Shown one piece after another: positions 1-9,265 of a DNA stretch of 64,000 nucleotides. Source of the DNA: CAYQUC01 sp964514215 (GTDB lineage: Bacteria; Pseudomonadota; Gammaproteobacteria; UBA6429; Thiohalophilaceae). The stretch lies in assembly GCA_964514215.1 (NCBI GenBank), contig CAZEPW010000008.1:25768-89767 (forward strand). The letters are read 5' to 3'. Position numbers and translations under genes: made by a program. Position 1 is the first letter of the stretch. Each line of letters opens with the position of its first letter. The notes beneath the pieces were generated by a model. That model did no database searches, was not told the origin of the DNA, and saw nothing but the letters and a program-made list of their open reading frames with translations.

Positions 1-400
1 CAAAACCACCGTATTGTTTTTTTCCTGCCTCGACACTTTTAGACACGGCGGCATCATCACCTTGTAAATTCGTCGTGTAATCCCAAGCCTGACAAATATT
101 TCTGCAAGCTAATAACATACCCGCCACAACAAGCTCTTTTACCGCATTGGCATTTGCTCCAGGCGCATTAAATACTGGAATTCCTTTGGATGACATTTTA
201 TCAACCGGAATATTATTAACACCGGCTCCCGCGCGACCTACAGCAAGCAACGATTCAGGAATATCCATATCATGCATTTTGAATGATCGTAATATAATAG
301 CATCAGGGTGGGTTATCTCTGATGCAACTTCATAAGATTCACGCGGTAAACGTTCAATACCCGCGACAGAAATATTATTCAAGGTAAGTATTTTATACAT
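1..400 (-). CDS. serA: D-3-phosphoglycerate dehydrogenase, N-terminal part (cut by window edge)
   Basis: First enzyme of serine synthesis, oxidising 3-phosphoglycerate to 3-phosphohydroxypyruvate in the cytoplasm. Reading the minus strand from the ATG at 400 gives 133 residues with no stop before the window edge. The stretch RAGAGVNNIPVDKMSSKG followed by FNAPGANANAVKEL is typical of the catalytic domain of 2-hydroxyacid dehydrogenases of the SerA class. The NAD-binding domain lies outside the window. It follows serC, the next enzyme of the pathway, after 73 bp on the same strand, which supports SerA over other members of the dehydrogenase family. Whether it is a short or ACT-domain form cannot be seen. 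Confidence 0.85.
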   Translation of the reverse strand, partial: MYKILTLNNISVAGIERLPRESYEVASEITHPDAIILRSFKMHDMDIPESLLAVGRAGAGVNNIPVDKMSSKGIPVFNAPGANANAVKELVVAGMLLACRNICQAWDYTTNLQGDDAAVSKSVEAGKKQYGGF

Positions 401-473
401 AGGAGCCTTTTAAATTTTATTATTAATCTTATTAATATAAAAAATGACCAGAAAAACTTATAAAAGCTTAAAC

Positions 474-1556
474 TTAACCATTTTGCTTTTCAAAATTAGT
501 CATAAAATCGATAAGAGCATCGATTCCTTCTTCAGGCATGGCATTATAAATACTGGCACGCATGCCACCGACAGAACGGTGACCTTTTAAAGAAATCAAT
601 CCTATTTCACTTGCTTGAGACAAAAATGTTTTATCTAAATCTGCATTTACTAAGGTAAAAGGCACATTCATCCAAGAACGGCACTCTAAATCTACCGGAC
701 TATTATAAAAACTAGAATCATCTATCGCCTTATATAACTTATCGGATTTTCGTTTATTAACAACCGCGATTGCTTCTAAACCACCATTTGATTTTAACCA
801 ATCAAATACTAAACCCGCTAAGTACCAGCCAAAGGTCGGTGGTGTATTTAACATTGAATCATTATCAGCTAGCTCTTTATAATTAAACATCGATGGTATA
901 TTAGCCGGTGCATGACCAATTAAATCATCACGCACAATAACCACGGTTAGTCCTGCTGGCCCAATATTTTTTTGAGCGCCCGCATACACAACACCATATT
1001 TAGAAACATCAATTGGCCGTGATAAAATTGTTGAGGACATATCGGCAACTAAAGGTATATCACCGGTTTCAGGTAAAAAGGGATACTCCACACCACCAAT
1101 TGTTTCATTTGTTACGATATGCACATAAGCCGCATCAGAATCTAATGACCAATCCTGTTGAGCGGGCACACCGGTAAAGTTTTGAGCTTCACTACTGGCT
1201 GCTATATTAACATTGCAGTATTTTTTAGCCTCTTTAATCGCTTTTTTAGACCAAGCTCCAGTATTAATATAATCGGCGGTATTTTTACCGGCCAATAGAT
1301 TCATTGGTATCATCGCAAACTGGCTTGATGCACCACCCTGCAGAAATAAAACTTTATAATTATTCGGTATCGCCATTAATTCACGAAGATCAGTCTCGGC
1401 TTTTTCGGCAATCGACATAAACTCTTTGCCACGATGACTCATTTCCATTACTGACATTCCACTACCATGCCAGTCACACAATTCATCTTGTGCTGTTGCT
1501 AATACATCTGCGGGTAAAGTTGCCGGTCCCGCGCTAAAATTATAAATCTTTGGCAT
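474..1556 (-). CDS. serC: Phosphoserine aminotransferase
   Basis: Class V, PLP-dependent aminotransferase that converts 3-phosphohydroxypyruvate and glutamate to phosphoserine; the same enzyme usually also acts in pyridoxal phosphate synthesis. The 360 residues match the family length. The N-terminus IYNFSAGPATLP is the family signature, and the PLP lysine is K196 in GAQKNIGP. It lies 45 bp downstream of gyrA and 73 bp upstream of serA, all on the minus strand. gyrA-serC adjacency is common in Gammaproteobacteria, and the serC-serA pairing makes a serine module. No anomaly is visible. Confidence 0.97.
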   Translation of the reverse strand: MPKIYNFSAGPATLPADVLATAQDELCDWHGSGMSVMEMSHRGKEFMSIAEKAETDLRELMAIPNNYKVLFLQGGASSQFAMIPMNLLAGKNTADYINTGAWSKKAIKEAKKYCNVNIAASSEAQNFTGVPAQQDWSLDSDAAYVHIVTNETIGGVEYPFLPETGDIPLVADMSSTILSRPIDVSKYGVVYAGAQKNIGPAGLTVVIVRDDLIGHAPANIPSMFNYKELADNDSMLNTPPTFGWYLAGLVFDWLKSNGGLEAIAVVNKRKSDKLYKAIDDSSFYNSPVDLECRSWMNVPFTLVNADLDKTFLSQASEIGLISLKGHRSVGGMRASIYNAMPEEGIDALIDFMTNFEKQNG

Positions 1557-1601
1557 AATTCACCAAACTCCTTATTGTTTTTATTTTTTCAGATGAATGA
1601 A

Positions 1602-4169
1602 TTACTCTTCATCACTAACATCGACAGCTTCCGACTCGTCATCTTGTATATTTTCAATACGCTCAATACCATTTAACTTTTCATCATTACTCAAGCTAAT
1701 TAACTTAACGCCTTGGGTATTTCTGCCCATAATAGAAATTTCTTCAACACGTGTACGAACCAACGTGCCTTGATTTGTAATTAACATTATTTCATCATCA
1801 TTTGACACCAACTCAACACCAGTAACAGCTCCATTACGTTCAGAGGTTTGAATCGAAATAACACCGAGACCACCTCGACCATGAACCGGATAATCTTCAA
1901 TTGCAGTACGCTTACCAAAACCATTCTCAGTCGAGGTTAACACATAACCCTCACCCGAAATAATCATAGAAATAACACTATGGCCTGGCTGCAGTTTTAA
2001 ACCTCGCACACCAACAGCCGAGCGTCCCATTGGACGAACATCACTTTCATTAAAGCGTATTGATTTACCTGAACTTGAAAATAAAATAACATCTTTATCA
2101 CCATCGGTAATTTCAACACCAATTAATTGATCATCTTGACGTAAATCAATAGCAATAATTCCCGATGACCGGGGTCGTGAAAAATCTTTTAATGGTGTTT
2201 TCTTAACAGTACCAAATGATGTAGTAAAAAATATAAATCTATCTTCTTCATACTCACGAATCGGTAATATTGCATTAATTCGCTCGTCTTCATCAAGCGG
2301 TAATAAATTAATTATCGGACGCCCCCTAGCGGTTCTTCCTGCCTGAGGTAATTCAAATACTTTCAACCAATAAACTTTACCTCGACTGGAAAAACATAAA
2401 ATAATATCGTGAGTATTAGCAACAAATAGTTTATCAACAAAATCTTCGTCTTTAACTGAAGTCGCCGCTTTACCACGCCCACCACGACGCTGAGCACTGT
2501 AACTCGATAATAATTGTGATTTCACGTAACCTTCATGAGACAAAGTTACCACCACATCTTCTTCTGTTATTAAATCTTCAATGGTTAAATCTTCTTGCGA
2601 CGAAATAATTTCTGTTCGTCGCTCATCGCCAAACTGATCCCGTACTGCGACCAACTCCTCACGAATAATTTCCATCAAACGCTCAGTGCTTGATAAAATA
2701 AACAATAATTCGGCTATCACCGCTAATAATTCTTCATATTCGGCAATAATTTTATCTTGTTCCAAACCTGTTAAACGATGCAAACGCATGTCTAAAATCG
2801 CTTGCGCTTGAGACGCTGATAAATAATAACGTCCATCGCGCAAACCAAATTCTTCAGGTAATCCTTCTGGGCGTGATGCGCCAGCACCTGAACGAGTCAA
2901 CATGTCAGTGACAACACCAGGTTGCCATGCGGTATCCACTAATTGTTGTTTGGCTTCAGCCGGATTTTTAGCCGCTTTAATTAACACAATAATCGGGTCA
3001 ATATTAACTAACGCAACGGCTAAACCTTCCCGCTCATGAGCTTTTTTACGGGCTTTGCGTAATTCAAAAATTGTTCGCCGAGTAACAACTTCACGTCGAT
3101 GTCGAACAAAGTATTCTAAAATGGACTTTAAATTCAGTAATCGTGGTTGGCCATCAACCAACGCAACCATATTAATACCAAAAACGCTTTGCAATTGCGT
3201 AAACTGGTATAAATTATTTAACATCACATCAGCAACTTCACCACGGCGTAATTGAATAATGACCCGCATACCATCTTTATCAGACTCATCACGCAATTCG
3301 GTTATACCATCGAGTTTTTTATCTTTTACCAATTCGGCAATACGTTCCAACAAACGCGCTTTGTTTACTTGATAAGGTAGCTCAGTAATAACAATCGTTT
3401 GCTTACCGGATTTTTCGTCAACTTCAATATTGGTTCGTCCGCGAACATAAATTCTACCGCGACCGGAATGATAAGCTTCAACAATACCACGAGCACCATT
3501 AATAATTCCGGCAGTTGGAAAATCAGGCCCAGGAATAATTTCCATCAAACCCGGCACATCAAGATCAGGTTTTTCAATAATGGCTAAGCAGGCATTAATA
3601 ATTTCAGTCAGATTATGCGGTGGAATATTGGTTGCCATACCAACGGCAATACCGGAAGAACCATTGACCAGTAAATTTGGAATTCGTGTCGGCATGATAA
3701 CCGGCTCTTGTTCCGAATCATCGTAGTTAGATGCGAAATCAACCGTATCTTTATCGAGATCAGACAGCAATTCATGCGCAATTTTAGACATCCGAACTTC
3801 GGTGTAACGCATGGCAGCAGGTGCATCGCCATCAACTGAACCAAAATTACCCTGCCCATCAATAAGCATATAACGCAACGAAAATGGTTGAGCCATTCGA
3901 ACAATCGTATCATAAACCGCGGTATCACCATGAGGATGGTATTTACCAATTACATCACCAACAACACGCGCTGATTTTTTATAAGGTTTATTCCATTCAT
4001 TGCCAAGTTCCTGCATCGCAAAAAGAACTCGTCGATGTACTGGTTTCAAACCATCTCGAACATCGGGTAAGGCGCGGCCTACAATCACGCTCATGGCGTA
4101 ATCTAGATAGGATTGTTTCATTTCCTCTTCGATATTTATCGGGAGGACTTCCTTTGCAAAATCAATCAT
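1602..4169 (-). CDS. gyrA: DNA gyrase subunit A
   Basis: Breakage-reunion subunit of DNA gyrase, which introduces negative supercoils together with GyrB. The 855 residues are near the usual length. The catalytic tyrosine is Y122 in AAMRYTEVRM, in register with E. coli. The quinolone-resistance region reads HPHGDTAVYD, so position 83 is threonine, as in wild-type Pseudomonas aeruginosa, and D87 is kept. The GyrA box QRRGGRG (560-566) starts the C-terminal beta-pinwheel, and an acidic tail ends the protein. It has its own 273-bp leader, divergent from mtaD, and is followed closely by serC. Confidence 0.98.
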   Translation of the reverse strand: MIDFAKEVLPINIEEEMKQSYLDYAMSVIVGRALPDVRDGLKPVHRRVLFAMQELGNEWNKPYKKSARVVGDVIGKYHPHGDTAVYDTIVRMAQPFSLRYMLIDGQGNFGSVDGDAPAAMRYTEVRMSKIAHELLSDLDKDTVDFASNYDDSEQEPVIMPTRIPNLLVNGSSGIAVGMATNIPPHNLTEIINACLAIIEKPDLDVPGLMEIIPGPDFPTAGIINGARGIVEAYHSGRGRIYVRGRTNIEVDEKSGKQTIVITELPYQVNKARLLERIAELVKDKKLDGITELRDESDKDGMRVIIQLRRGEVADVMLNNLYQFTQLQSVFGINMVALVDGQPRLLNLKSILEYFVRHRREVVTRRTIFELRKARKKAHEREGLAVALVNIDPIIVLIKAAKNPAEAKQQLVDTAWQPGVVTDMLTRSGAGASRPEGLPEEFGLRDGRYYLSASQAQAILDMRLHRLTGLEQDKIIAEYEELLAVIAELLFILSSTERLMEIIREELVAVRDQFGDERRTEIISSQEDLTIEDLITEEDVVVTLSHEGYVKSQLLSSYSAQRRGGRGKAATSVKDEDFVDKLFVANTHDIILCFSSRGKVYWLKVFELPQAGRTARGRPIINLLPLDEDERINAILPIREYEEDRFIFFTTSFGTVKKTPLKDFSRPRSSGIIAIDLRQDDQLIGVEITDGDKDVILFSSSGKSIRFNESDVRPMGRSAVGVRGLKLQPGHSVISMIISGEGYVLTSTENGFGKRTAIEDYPVHGRGGLGVISIQTSERNGAVTGVELVSNDDEIMLITNQGTLVRTRVEEISIMGRNTQGVKLISLSNDEKLNGIERIENIQDDESEAVDVSDEE

Positions 4170-4442
4170 TTCGATAGTTTTATCTTATTTTATTTATAAT
4201 TGGAAACGCGCTTATTAAGAGCGTTTTAAAGGCGAAATTATACCATAAAATGTACTGAACTAGCTATCGTACAATGATGCTCGAGAGCGATTTTAAGGCG
4301 CTAACAAAATATCGAGCTTGCTACAATACAAACCCCTTATTGAACCTCAACTGACACTTAACAGTATAATAAAATCTAATTAGTTTTGACCTAAAACTCT
4401 AAAACTTGTCAAACCCACCGCAAATCCTGTAGCTTACATTGG

Positions 4443-5765
4443 ATGACACAGACAATAGATACTTTAATCCATCCGGGCTGGATTATTACAATTAACAATA
4501 ATAATACTGTTTTACAAAATCATTCAATCGCCATAAAAGATGGAAAAATTGTCGATTTGCTAGAAACAACGATAGCAAAACAAGCATTTACCGCTAAAAC
4601 TGAGTTTAACCTACCAAATCACGCCATGATACCAGGTCTAATCAATAGTCATGGCCATAGTCCCATGAGTTTATTAAGAGGTTTAGCTGATGATTTGCCA
4701 TTAATGGATTGGCTAAACAACCATATTTGGCCAGCAGAATCAAAATGGGTATCACCCGAATTTGTCTTCACCGGCACACAAATAGCCATCGCTGAAATGC
4801 TGCGTAGTGGCACCACCTGTTTCAATGACATGTACTTTTTTCCTGAACAAACTGCTTTAGCTGTTGAGCAAGCCGGTATTCGGGCAATGCTGGGGTTAAT
4901 ACTTATTAATTTCCCATCAACATATGCTCAAAATGAAGATGAATACCTTAATAAAGGATTACAACTGCATGATAAATTAAGGCACCACAGTTTAATTAAA
5001 ACATCGTTTGCACCTCATGCTCCCTACACAGTATCAGACGATGCTTTAAAAAAAATCTCGGTTCTCGCTGATGAATTGGATATCGCCATTCAAATCCATT
5101 TACATGAAACAGCATTTGAGGTAACTGAGGCCATAAAGTTACACGGTAGCAGACCAATTAACCGACTCGAAAAATTAGGTCTATTAACACCTCGAATGCT
5201 TGCCTCCCACATGACCCAATTAACACCGGAAGATATTACACTAGCAGCAGATACTGGCATTAATATCATTCATTGCCCAGAGTCCAATTTAAAATTAGCC
5301 AGTGGTTATTGTCCGGTTCAACAATTAATAAACAACAACATCAATGTTGCGTTAGGAACAGATGGTGCCGCAAGTAATAATGATCTTGATATGCTCGGTG
5401 AAATGCAGACTGCGGCTTTAATCGCAAAGGCTGTCGCTCAAGATGCGCAAGCTGTTACCGCAGAGCAAATTTTACGAATTGCTACCATCAATGGTGCTAA
5501 AGCACTGGGGTTAGACGATAAAATAGGCTCCATCGAAATTGGCAAATCAGCAGATTTAGTTACAATTGACCTCGATACAATTGAAACACAACCGCTGTAT
5601 AATCCTGTTTCCCAAATAGTATATTCAAGTAGTCGAGAGCAAATTAAACACGTATGGGTAAATGGTGCGCATTTACTCAAAGATCGAGAATTAACAACAT
5701 TAGATTTACCCGAACTTCTGCAATCAGCAAAACAATGGGGCCAAAAAATTCAAAATAACGAGTGA
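4443..5765 (+). CDS. mtaD: 5-methylthioadenosine/S-adenosylhomocysteine deaminase (TRZ/ATZ amidohydrolase)
   Basis: Metal-dependent deaminase of the amidohydrolase superfamily, 440 residues. Metal ligands are visible as H70 and H72 in NSHGHSP, a later histidine in IHLHET, and the aspartate of LGTDGAASNNDLDM. The gene stands directly upstream of ubiG, the same position as the P. aeruginosa methylthioadenosine deaminase, so deamination of methylthioadenosine to methylthioinosine is the best call. The matching phosphorylase (mtnP) lies about 10 kb away. Guanine or other aminohydrolase activity cannot be excluded from sequence alone. No strong ribosome-binding site precedes the ATG. Confidence 0.88.
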   Translation: MTQTIDTLIHPGWIITINNNNTVLQNHSIAIKDGKIVDLLETTIAKQAFTAKTEFNLPNHAMIPGLINSHGHSPMSLLRGLADDLPLMDWLNNHIWPAESKWVSPEFVFTGTQIAIAEMLRSGTTCFNDMYFFPEQTALAVEQAGIRAMLGLILINFPSTYAQNEDEYLNKGLQLHDKLRHHSLIKTSFAPHAPYTVSDDALKKISVLADELDIAIQIHLHETAFEVTEAIKLHGSRPINRLEKLGLLTPRMLASHMTQLTPEDITLAADTGINIIHCPESNLKLASGYCPVQQLINNNINVALGTDGAASNNDLDMLGEMQTAALIAKAVAQDAQAVTAEQILRIATINGAKALGLDDKIGSIEIGKSADLVTIDLDTIETQPLYNPVSQIVYSSSREQIKHVWVNGAHLLKDRELTTLDLPELLQSAKQWGQKIQNNE

Positions 5766-5821
5766 TTAATCGAGTATAATAAACCCAAAGAAGCAATTTT
5801 AATTAACTCATTAATATTACC

Positions 5822-6532
5822 ATGACAACCTCAACTAAAAATATCGACACTGCAGAAATCGCAAAATTTGAAGCCCTTGCCTCGCGTTGGTGGGACACAT
5901 CGAGTGAATTTAAGCCCCTTCATGAAATAAACCCACTTCGATTAAATTACATTGATCGCCGTGTCAGCTTAGAAAATAAAGACGTTATCGACGTTGGTTG
6001 CGGTGGTGGAATATTATCAGAATCAATGGCTAAAATAGGCGCCAAAGTCACTGGAATTGATATGGGTAAAGCCCCATTAAATGTCGCTAAACTGCACGCC
6101 TTAGAATCGGGTGTTGACGTTAATTACTTACAATCCACCGCTGAAGACATCGCCATTCAATATCCACAAAAATTTGATGTTGTGACTTGCCTTGAAATGC
6201 TCGAACATGTACCCGATCCACAATCAGTTATAGAATCGTGCTACAAATTAGTGAAACCGGGTGGCCACGTATTTTTCTCAACCATCAATCGAAACCCAAA
6301 AGCCTATTTGTTCGCAATTGTTGGCGCTGAATACTTACTAAGTTTATTACCAAAAGGCACTCATGATTATAATAAATTCATTACCCCTGCCGAACTTGAA
6401 TCGTGGGCACGAACTGCTAGGCTTAGCGTTCGTGAACTGACTGGCATGAGCTATAATTTATTATCCAAAAAATATTCATTAGGCCATGATGTTAGTGTTA
6501 ATTACCTGATGCACTGCACTAAACCTATATGA
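5822..6532 (+). CDS. ubiG: Ubiquinone biosynthesis O-methyltransferase
   Basis: SAM-dependent methyltransferase that performs the two O-methylations of ubiquinone synthesis. The 236 residues match the family. The SAM-binding motif is DVGCGGG (57-63), followed by the acidic GIDMG. The N-terminal FEALASRWWD and the DYNKFITPAEL stretch are characteristic of UbiG rather than of generic methyltransferases. It starts 56 bp after mtaD and overlaps the next gene by four bases (ATGA), indicating translational coupling. Confidence 0.97.
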   Translation: MTTSTKNIDTAEIAKFEALASRWWDTSSEFKPLHEINPLRLNYIDRRVSLENKDVIDVGCGGGILSESMAKIGAKVTGIDMGKAPLNVAKLHALESGVDVNYLQSTAEDIAIQYPQKFDVVTCLEMLEHVPDPQSVIESCYKLVKPGGHVFFSTINRNPKAYLFAIVGAEYLLSLLPKGTHDYNKFITPAELESWARTARLSVRELTGMSYNLLSKKYSLGHDVSVNYLMHCTKPI

Positions 6533-7194
6533 CGATTAAAACAGTATTATTTGACCTCGATGGTACTTTAGTTGACACCGCACCCGATTTAGCCGATGCA
6601 CTAAATTTTACTTTGGATAAAAATGGCTACCAAGCATTATCACTGGATCAAATTCGTCCCCATGTATCAAATGGCTCCATAGCTTTAATTGAATTTGGTT
6701 TTAATATAAAGGCTGATAACAACAATTTTGAACGTTATCGAAATGAATTACTCGATTACTACACAGAAAATATCGCGAATAAATCCTGCTTATTTCCCGG
6801 TTTTAATACCATACTCGACACCATTGAAACAAGAGGTTTAAACTGGGGAATTGTCACTAATAAGCCCTCCTACTTAACCAATCCACTTTTAAAAGAACTC
6901 AAGCTTAACCAACGTGCCGTCACCGTCGTGTCATCAGACACCTTAGAATTTAGAAAACCCCACCCTGCGCCAATGTTATACGCATGTAAAGAAGCAGGAT
7001 CAAAACCAAATGAATGTATTTTTATCGGTGATGCTCAGCGCGATGTTGAAGCCGGTAATAATGCAAAAATAAAAACCTTAGTCGCAATGTTTGGCTATAT
7101 CGGAGAAAATGACAGGCCTGAAACCTGGGGGGCTGATGGTTATATTAAAAATGCTCGCGAAATTATCGACTATTTAGATAATAGTGACATTTAA
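6529..7194 (+). CDS. gph: HAD-family phosphatase, Gph/MupP type
   Basis: Haloacid dehalogenase phosphatase of 221 residues. All four motifs are visible: nucleophile D9 and D11 in FDLDGTLVDT, T110 in IVTNK, K143 in KPHP, and D168/D172 in IGDAQRDVEAG. Genes here are routinely annotated as phosphoglycolate phosphatase. However, in Pseudomonas the HAD gene just after ubiG is MupP, the N-acetylmuramic acid 6-phosphate phosphatase of cell-wall recycling. Position therefore favours MupP, and the motifs do not decide between the two. The start overlaps the ubiG stop by four bases. Confidence 0.82.
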   Translation: MTIKTVLFDLDGTLVDTAPDLADALNFTLDKNGYQALSLDQIRPHVSNGSIALIEFGFNIKADNNNFERYRNELLDYYTENIANKSCLFPGFNTILDTIETRGLNWGIVTNKPSYLTNPLLKELKLNQRAVTVVSSDTLEFRKPHPAPMLYACKEAGSKPNECIFIGDAQRDVEAGNNAKIKTLVAMFGYIGENDRPETWGADGYIKNAREIIDYLDNSDI

Positions 7195-7202
7195 TACATA
7201 AT

Positions 7203-7424
7203 TTATTTTGTAATAGAGTCTTTTATTGCCTTGCCACTGCTTTCTAGCACCTCACCACTTTTTTGCAACAAACTTTCTCCTGTTTTTCTAATTGTATCTT
7301 TAATTGAATCTGATACAAATGGATTACTAAAAATTGCTTTATCGCGCCCAAGATTCACTCCAAACCAAAGCCCAAGTAATAAACCGATAACGATTCCTAA
7401 TACTAACATTTTTATTTTTTTCAT
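7203..7424 (-). CDS. Small glycine-zipper membrane protein with amphipathic tail
   Basis: Unrecognised small protein of 73 residues. A basic N-terminus (MKKIK) is followed by a hydrophobic segment with a glycine every fourth residue (G10, G14, G18, G22, G26), a regular GxxxG zipper typical of tightly packing membrane helices. The remaining ~45 residues are a charged, helix-prone tail rich in K, E and S. The ATG at 7424, preceded by AGGTG at suitable spacing, is preferred to an upstream GTG at 7442. It lies antisense between gph and hpnC, 8 bp past the gph stop. No function is claimed. Confidence 0.6.
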   Translation of the reverse strand: MKKIKMLVLGIVIGLLLGLWFGVNLGRDKAIFSNPFVSDSIKDTIRKTGESLLQKSGEVLESSGKAIKDSITK

Positions 7425-7526
7425 TAGCTTAACACCTATCACTTGTATAATAATTTACTATATACTCTACAACAAATATCCTGTTTTCACTATATACCTT
7501 TTAAAAAACTACTATATTATCTCTAA

Positions 7527-8384
7527 ATGCGACAAGACAAAGTACAAGCAAGCTACTCATACTGTTTAAATATTGTTAGAAATCATTATGAAAACTTTCC
7601 GGTCGCTTCCTGGTTATTACCGTCAAAAATACGTAAACCGATTAGCGCGATTTATGCCTTTGCTCGTACTGCAGATGACATTGCTGACGAAGGCACAGCA
7701 AATAGTGATGAGCGTCTAAAACAGCTCGATGAACTGGCTCAAAAACTGGATAAAATCCGCTACGGCAAAACCATCGACGATCCAATTTTTATAGCCCTAG
7801 CCGACACCATCGAAAATTTTGACTTACCCATTTCATTATTACATGACTTGCTAACCGCATTTCGTATGGATGTTACTGTACATCGTTACCAAACCTTTGA
7901 ATCTTTATTAGACTATTGTAAATACTCGGCGAATCCAATAGGTCAACTTTTATTACACCTATTTAATTCAGTGTCAGTTCAAAACGTTGCTTACTCAGAT
8001 GCAGTGTGCTCGGCATTGCAAATCATTAACTTCTTACAAGATATAGAACAAGATTATGTTGAACAAGGTCGAATTTATTTACCACTTGATGAATTAGAAC
8101 AACATAAGTTAGATGAAACAGCGATTAGAGATAAAATTCAATCACAAGAATTGCGTTTATTGATTGACTCACTATTAGTTAAAGTTCAACAAATGCTGGA
8201 CTTTGGAAAACCCCTCGGCAAAGTATTACCGGGTCGAGTTGGATTCGAAATTAAGTTAACGATAATGTCAGCTAATAGAGTCATTCAACAATTATCATCA
8301 CATCAAACCGATGTATTTACACGGCCAAGGCTAAAGTGGCAAGATGCATTATGGATTTTTAAACGCACTTTATTCAACTACTAA
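7527..8384 (+). CDS. hpnC: Squalene synthase-family enzyme HpnC (hydroxysqualene synthase)
   Basis: Trans-isoprenyl diphosphate synthase-like protein of 285 residues. In the three-enzyme bacterial route HpnC converts presqualene diphosphate to hydroxysqualene. The first aspartate-rich motif is TADDIADE (around 49-55), and the second region is QDIEQDYVEQGRIYLP (171-186). Assignment to HpnC rather than HpnD rests on the N-terminal NFPVASWLLPSKIRKPISAIYAFAR pattern and on gene order. It heads hpnC-hpnD-hpnE, with 16 bp to hpnD. It follows gph in the same direction, with the small antisense gene between. Confidence 0.9.
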   Translation: MRQDKVQASYSYCLNIVRNHYENFPVASWLLPSKIRKPISAIYAFARTADDIADEGTANSDERLKQLDELAQKLDKIRYGKTIDDPIFIALADTIENFDLPISLLHDLLTAFRMDVTVHRYQTFESLLDYCKYSANPIGQLLLHLFNSVSVQNVAYSDAVCSALQIINFLQDIEQDYVEQGRIYLPLDELEQHKLDETAIRDKIQSQELRLLIDSLLVKVQQMLDFGKPLGKVLPGRVGFEIKLTIMSANRVIQQLSSHQTDVFTRPRLKWQDALWIFKRTLFNY

Positions 8385-8400
8385 CTAATAAGTTTACAAC

Positions 8401-9264
8401 ATGACACCTGAAGAATACTGTCAAGAAAAAACAGCTAAAAGTGGCTCAAGTTTTTATTATAGCTTTTTATTTCTACCGCCAATTAAACGTAAAGCCATTA
8501 CAGCCGTATATGCTTTTTGTCGGGAAGTTGATGACATTGTAGACGACTGCATTAATATTGAAGTAGCTGAACGAAAATTAGGTTGGTGGCAAGATGAAAT
8601 ATCAAGACTCTATCAACAACAAGCGCAACATCCGGTCACAAAAGCACTAATCACAACCTTGCAAGATTTTGACCTACCCGAAGAGTATTTCCAAGAAATC
8701 ATCGACGGCATGAAAATGGATTTAAATATTCATCGCTATCAAACATTTTCAGAATTAACTTTATACTGTTATCGGGTTGCTAGTGTCGTGGGGTTAATAG
8801 CCGCTGAGATTTTTGGTTATAAAGACAAGCTCACTTTAAAATATGCTCACAATTTAGGAATGGCATTTCAGTTAACCAATATATTGCGCGATGTAAAAGA
8901 AGATGCCCAAAGAAACCGAATATATATTCCTTTAGACGAATTAGAACAATTTTCAGTTAGCGAACACGATTTAATTAACAACATAGATTCAGATAATACT
9001 AAAAAATTATTCATTCACCAAGCTCATCGAGCACATGAATATTACGACAAAGCCATGAGTTATTTACCCGAGCAAGATCGCTATCAACAAAGCACCGGGA
9101 TTGTTATGTCAGAAATATATAAATCAACACTAGAAAAAATCCAACATGATAATTATAGTGTGCTTCAAAAACGAGTATCACTACCCGCCTTAAAAAAACT
9201 CTGGATTGCATGGAAGACAGTTCGCCGAGAAAACAAACGTCATAAAAAAATAGTAAACTACTAA
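8401..9264 (+). CDS. hpnD: Presqualene diphosphate synthase HpnD
   Basis: Condenses two farnesyl diphosphates to presqualene diphosphate. Of its 287 residues, the first DxxxD motif is REVDDIVDD (41-49) and the second is NILRDVKEDAQRNRIYIP (160-177), both complete. The opening SGSSFYYSFLFLPPIKRKAITAVYAF pattern is typical of phytoene/presqualene synthases. It is a paralogue of the preceding hpnC; the tandem pair plus hpnE is diagnostic of the HpnCDE squalene route. Only 1 bp separates it from hpnE, so the three genes are surely co-transcribed. A phytoene synthase role is the main alternative. Confidence 0.92.
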   Translation: MTPEEYCQEKTAKSGSSFYYSFLFLPPIKRKAITAVYAFCREVDDIVDDCINIEVAERKLGWWQDEISRLYQQQAQHPVTKALITTLQDFDLPEEYFQEIIDGMKMDLNIHRYQTFSELTLYCYRVASVVGLIAAEIFGYKDKLTLKYAHNLGMAFQLTNILRDVKEDAQRNRIYIPLDELEQFSVSEHDLINNIDSDNTKKLFIHQAHRAHEYYDKAMSYLPEQDRYQQSTGIVMSEIYKSTLEKIQHDNYSVLQKRVSLPALKKLWIAWKTVRRENKRHKKIVNY

Positions 9265-9265
9265 T

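Noticed and set aside
147..335. Plus-strand frame of 62 codons at the left edge
   Set aside because: It is antisense to the serA coding region, whose translation fits the family well.
3055..4177. Several plus-strand and minus-strand frames inside gyrA
   Set aside because: They lie wholly on top of the well-supported gyrA frame and have no recognisable domains.
4202..4230. AACGC...GCGTT hairpin in the gyrA leader
   Set aside because: The stem is short and mismatched and no T-run follows; not convincing as terminator or riboswitch.
7231..7569. Plus-strand frame of 112 codons
   Set aside because: It overlaps both the small zipper protein and the start of hpnC, and its sequence is low-complexity.
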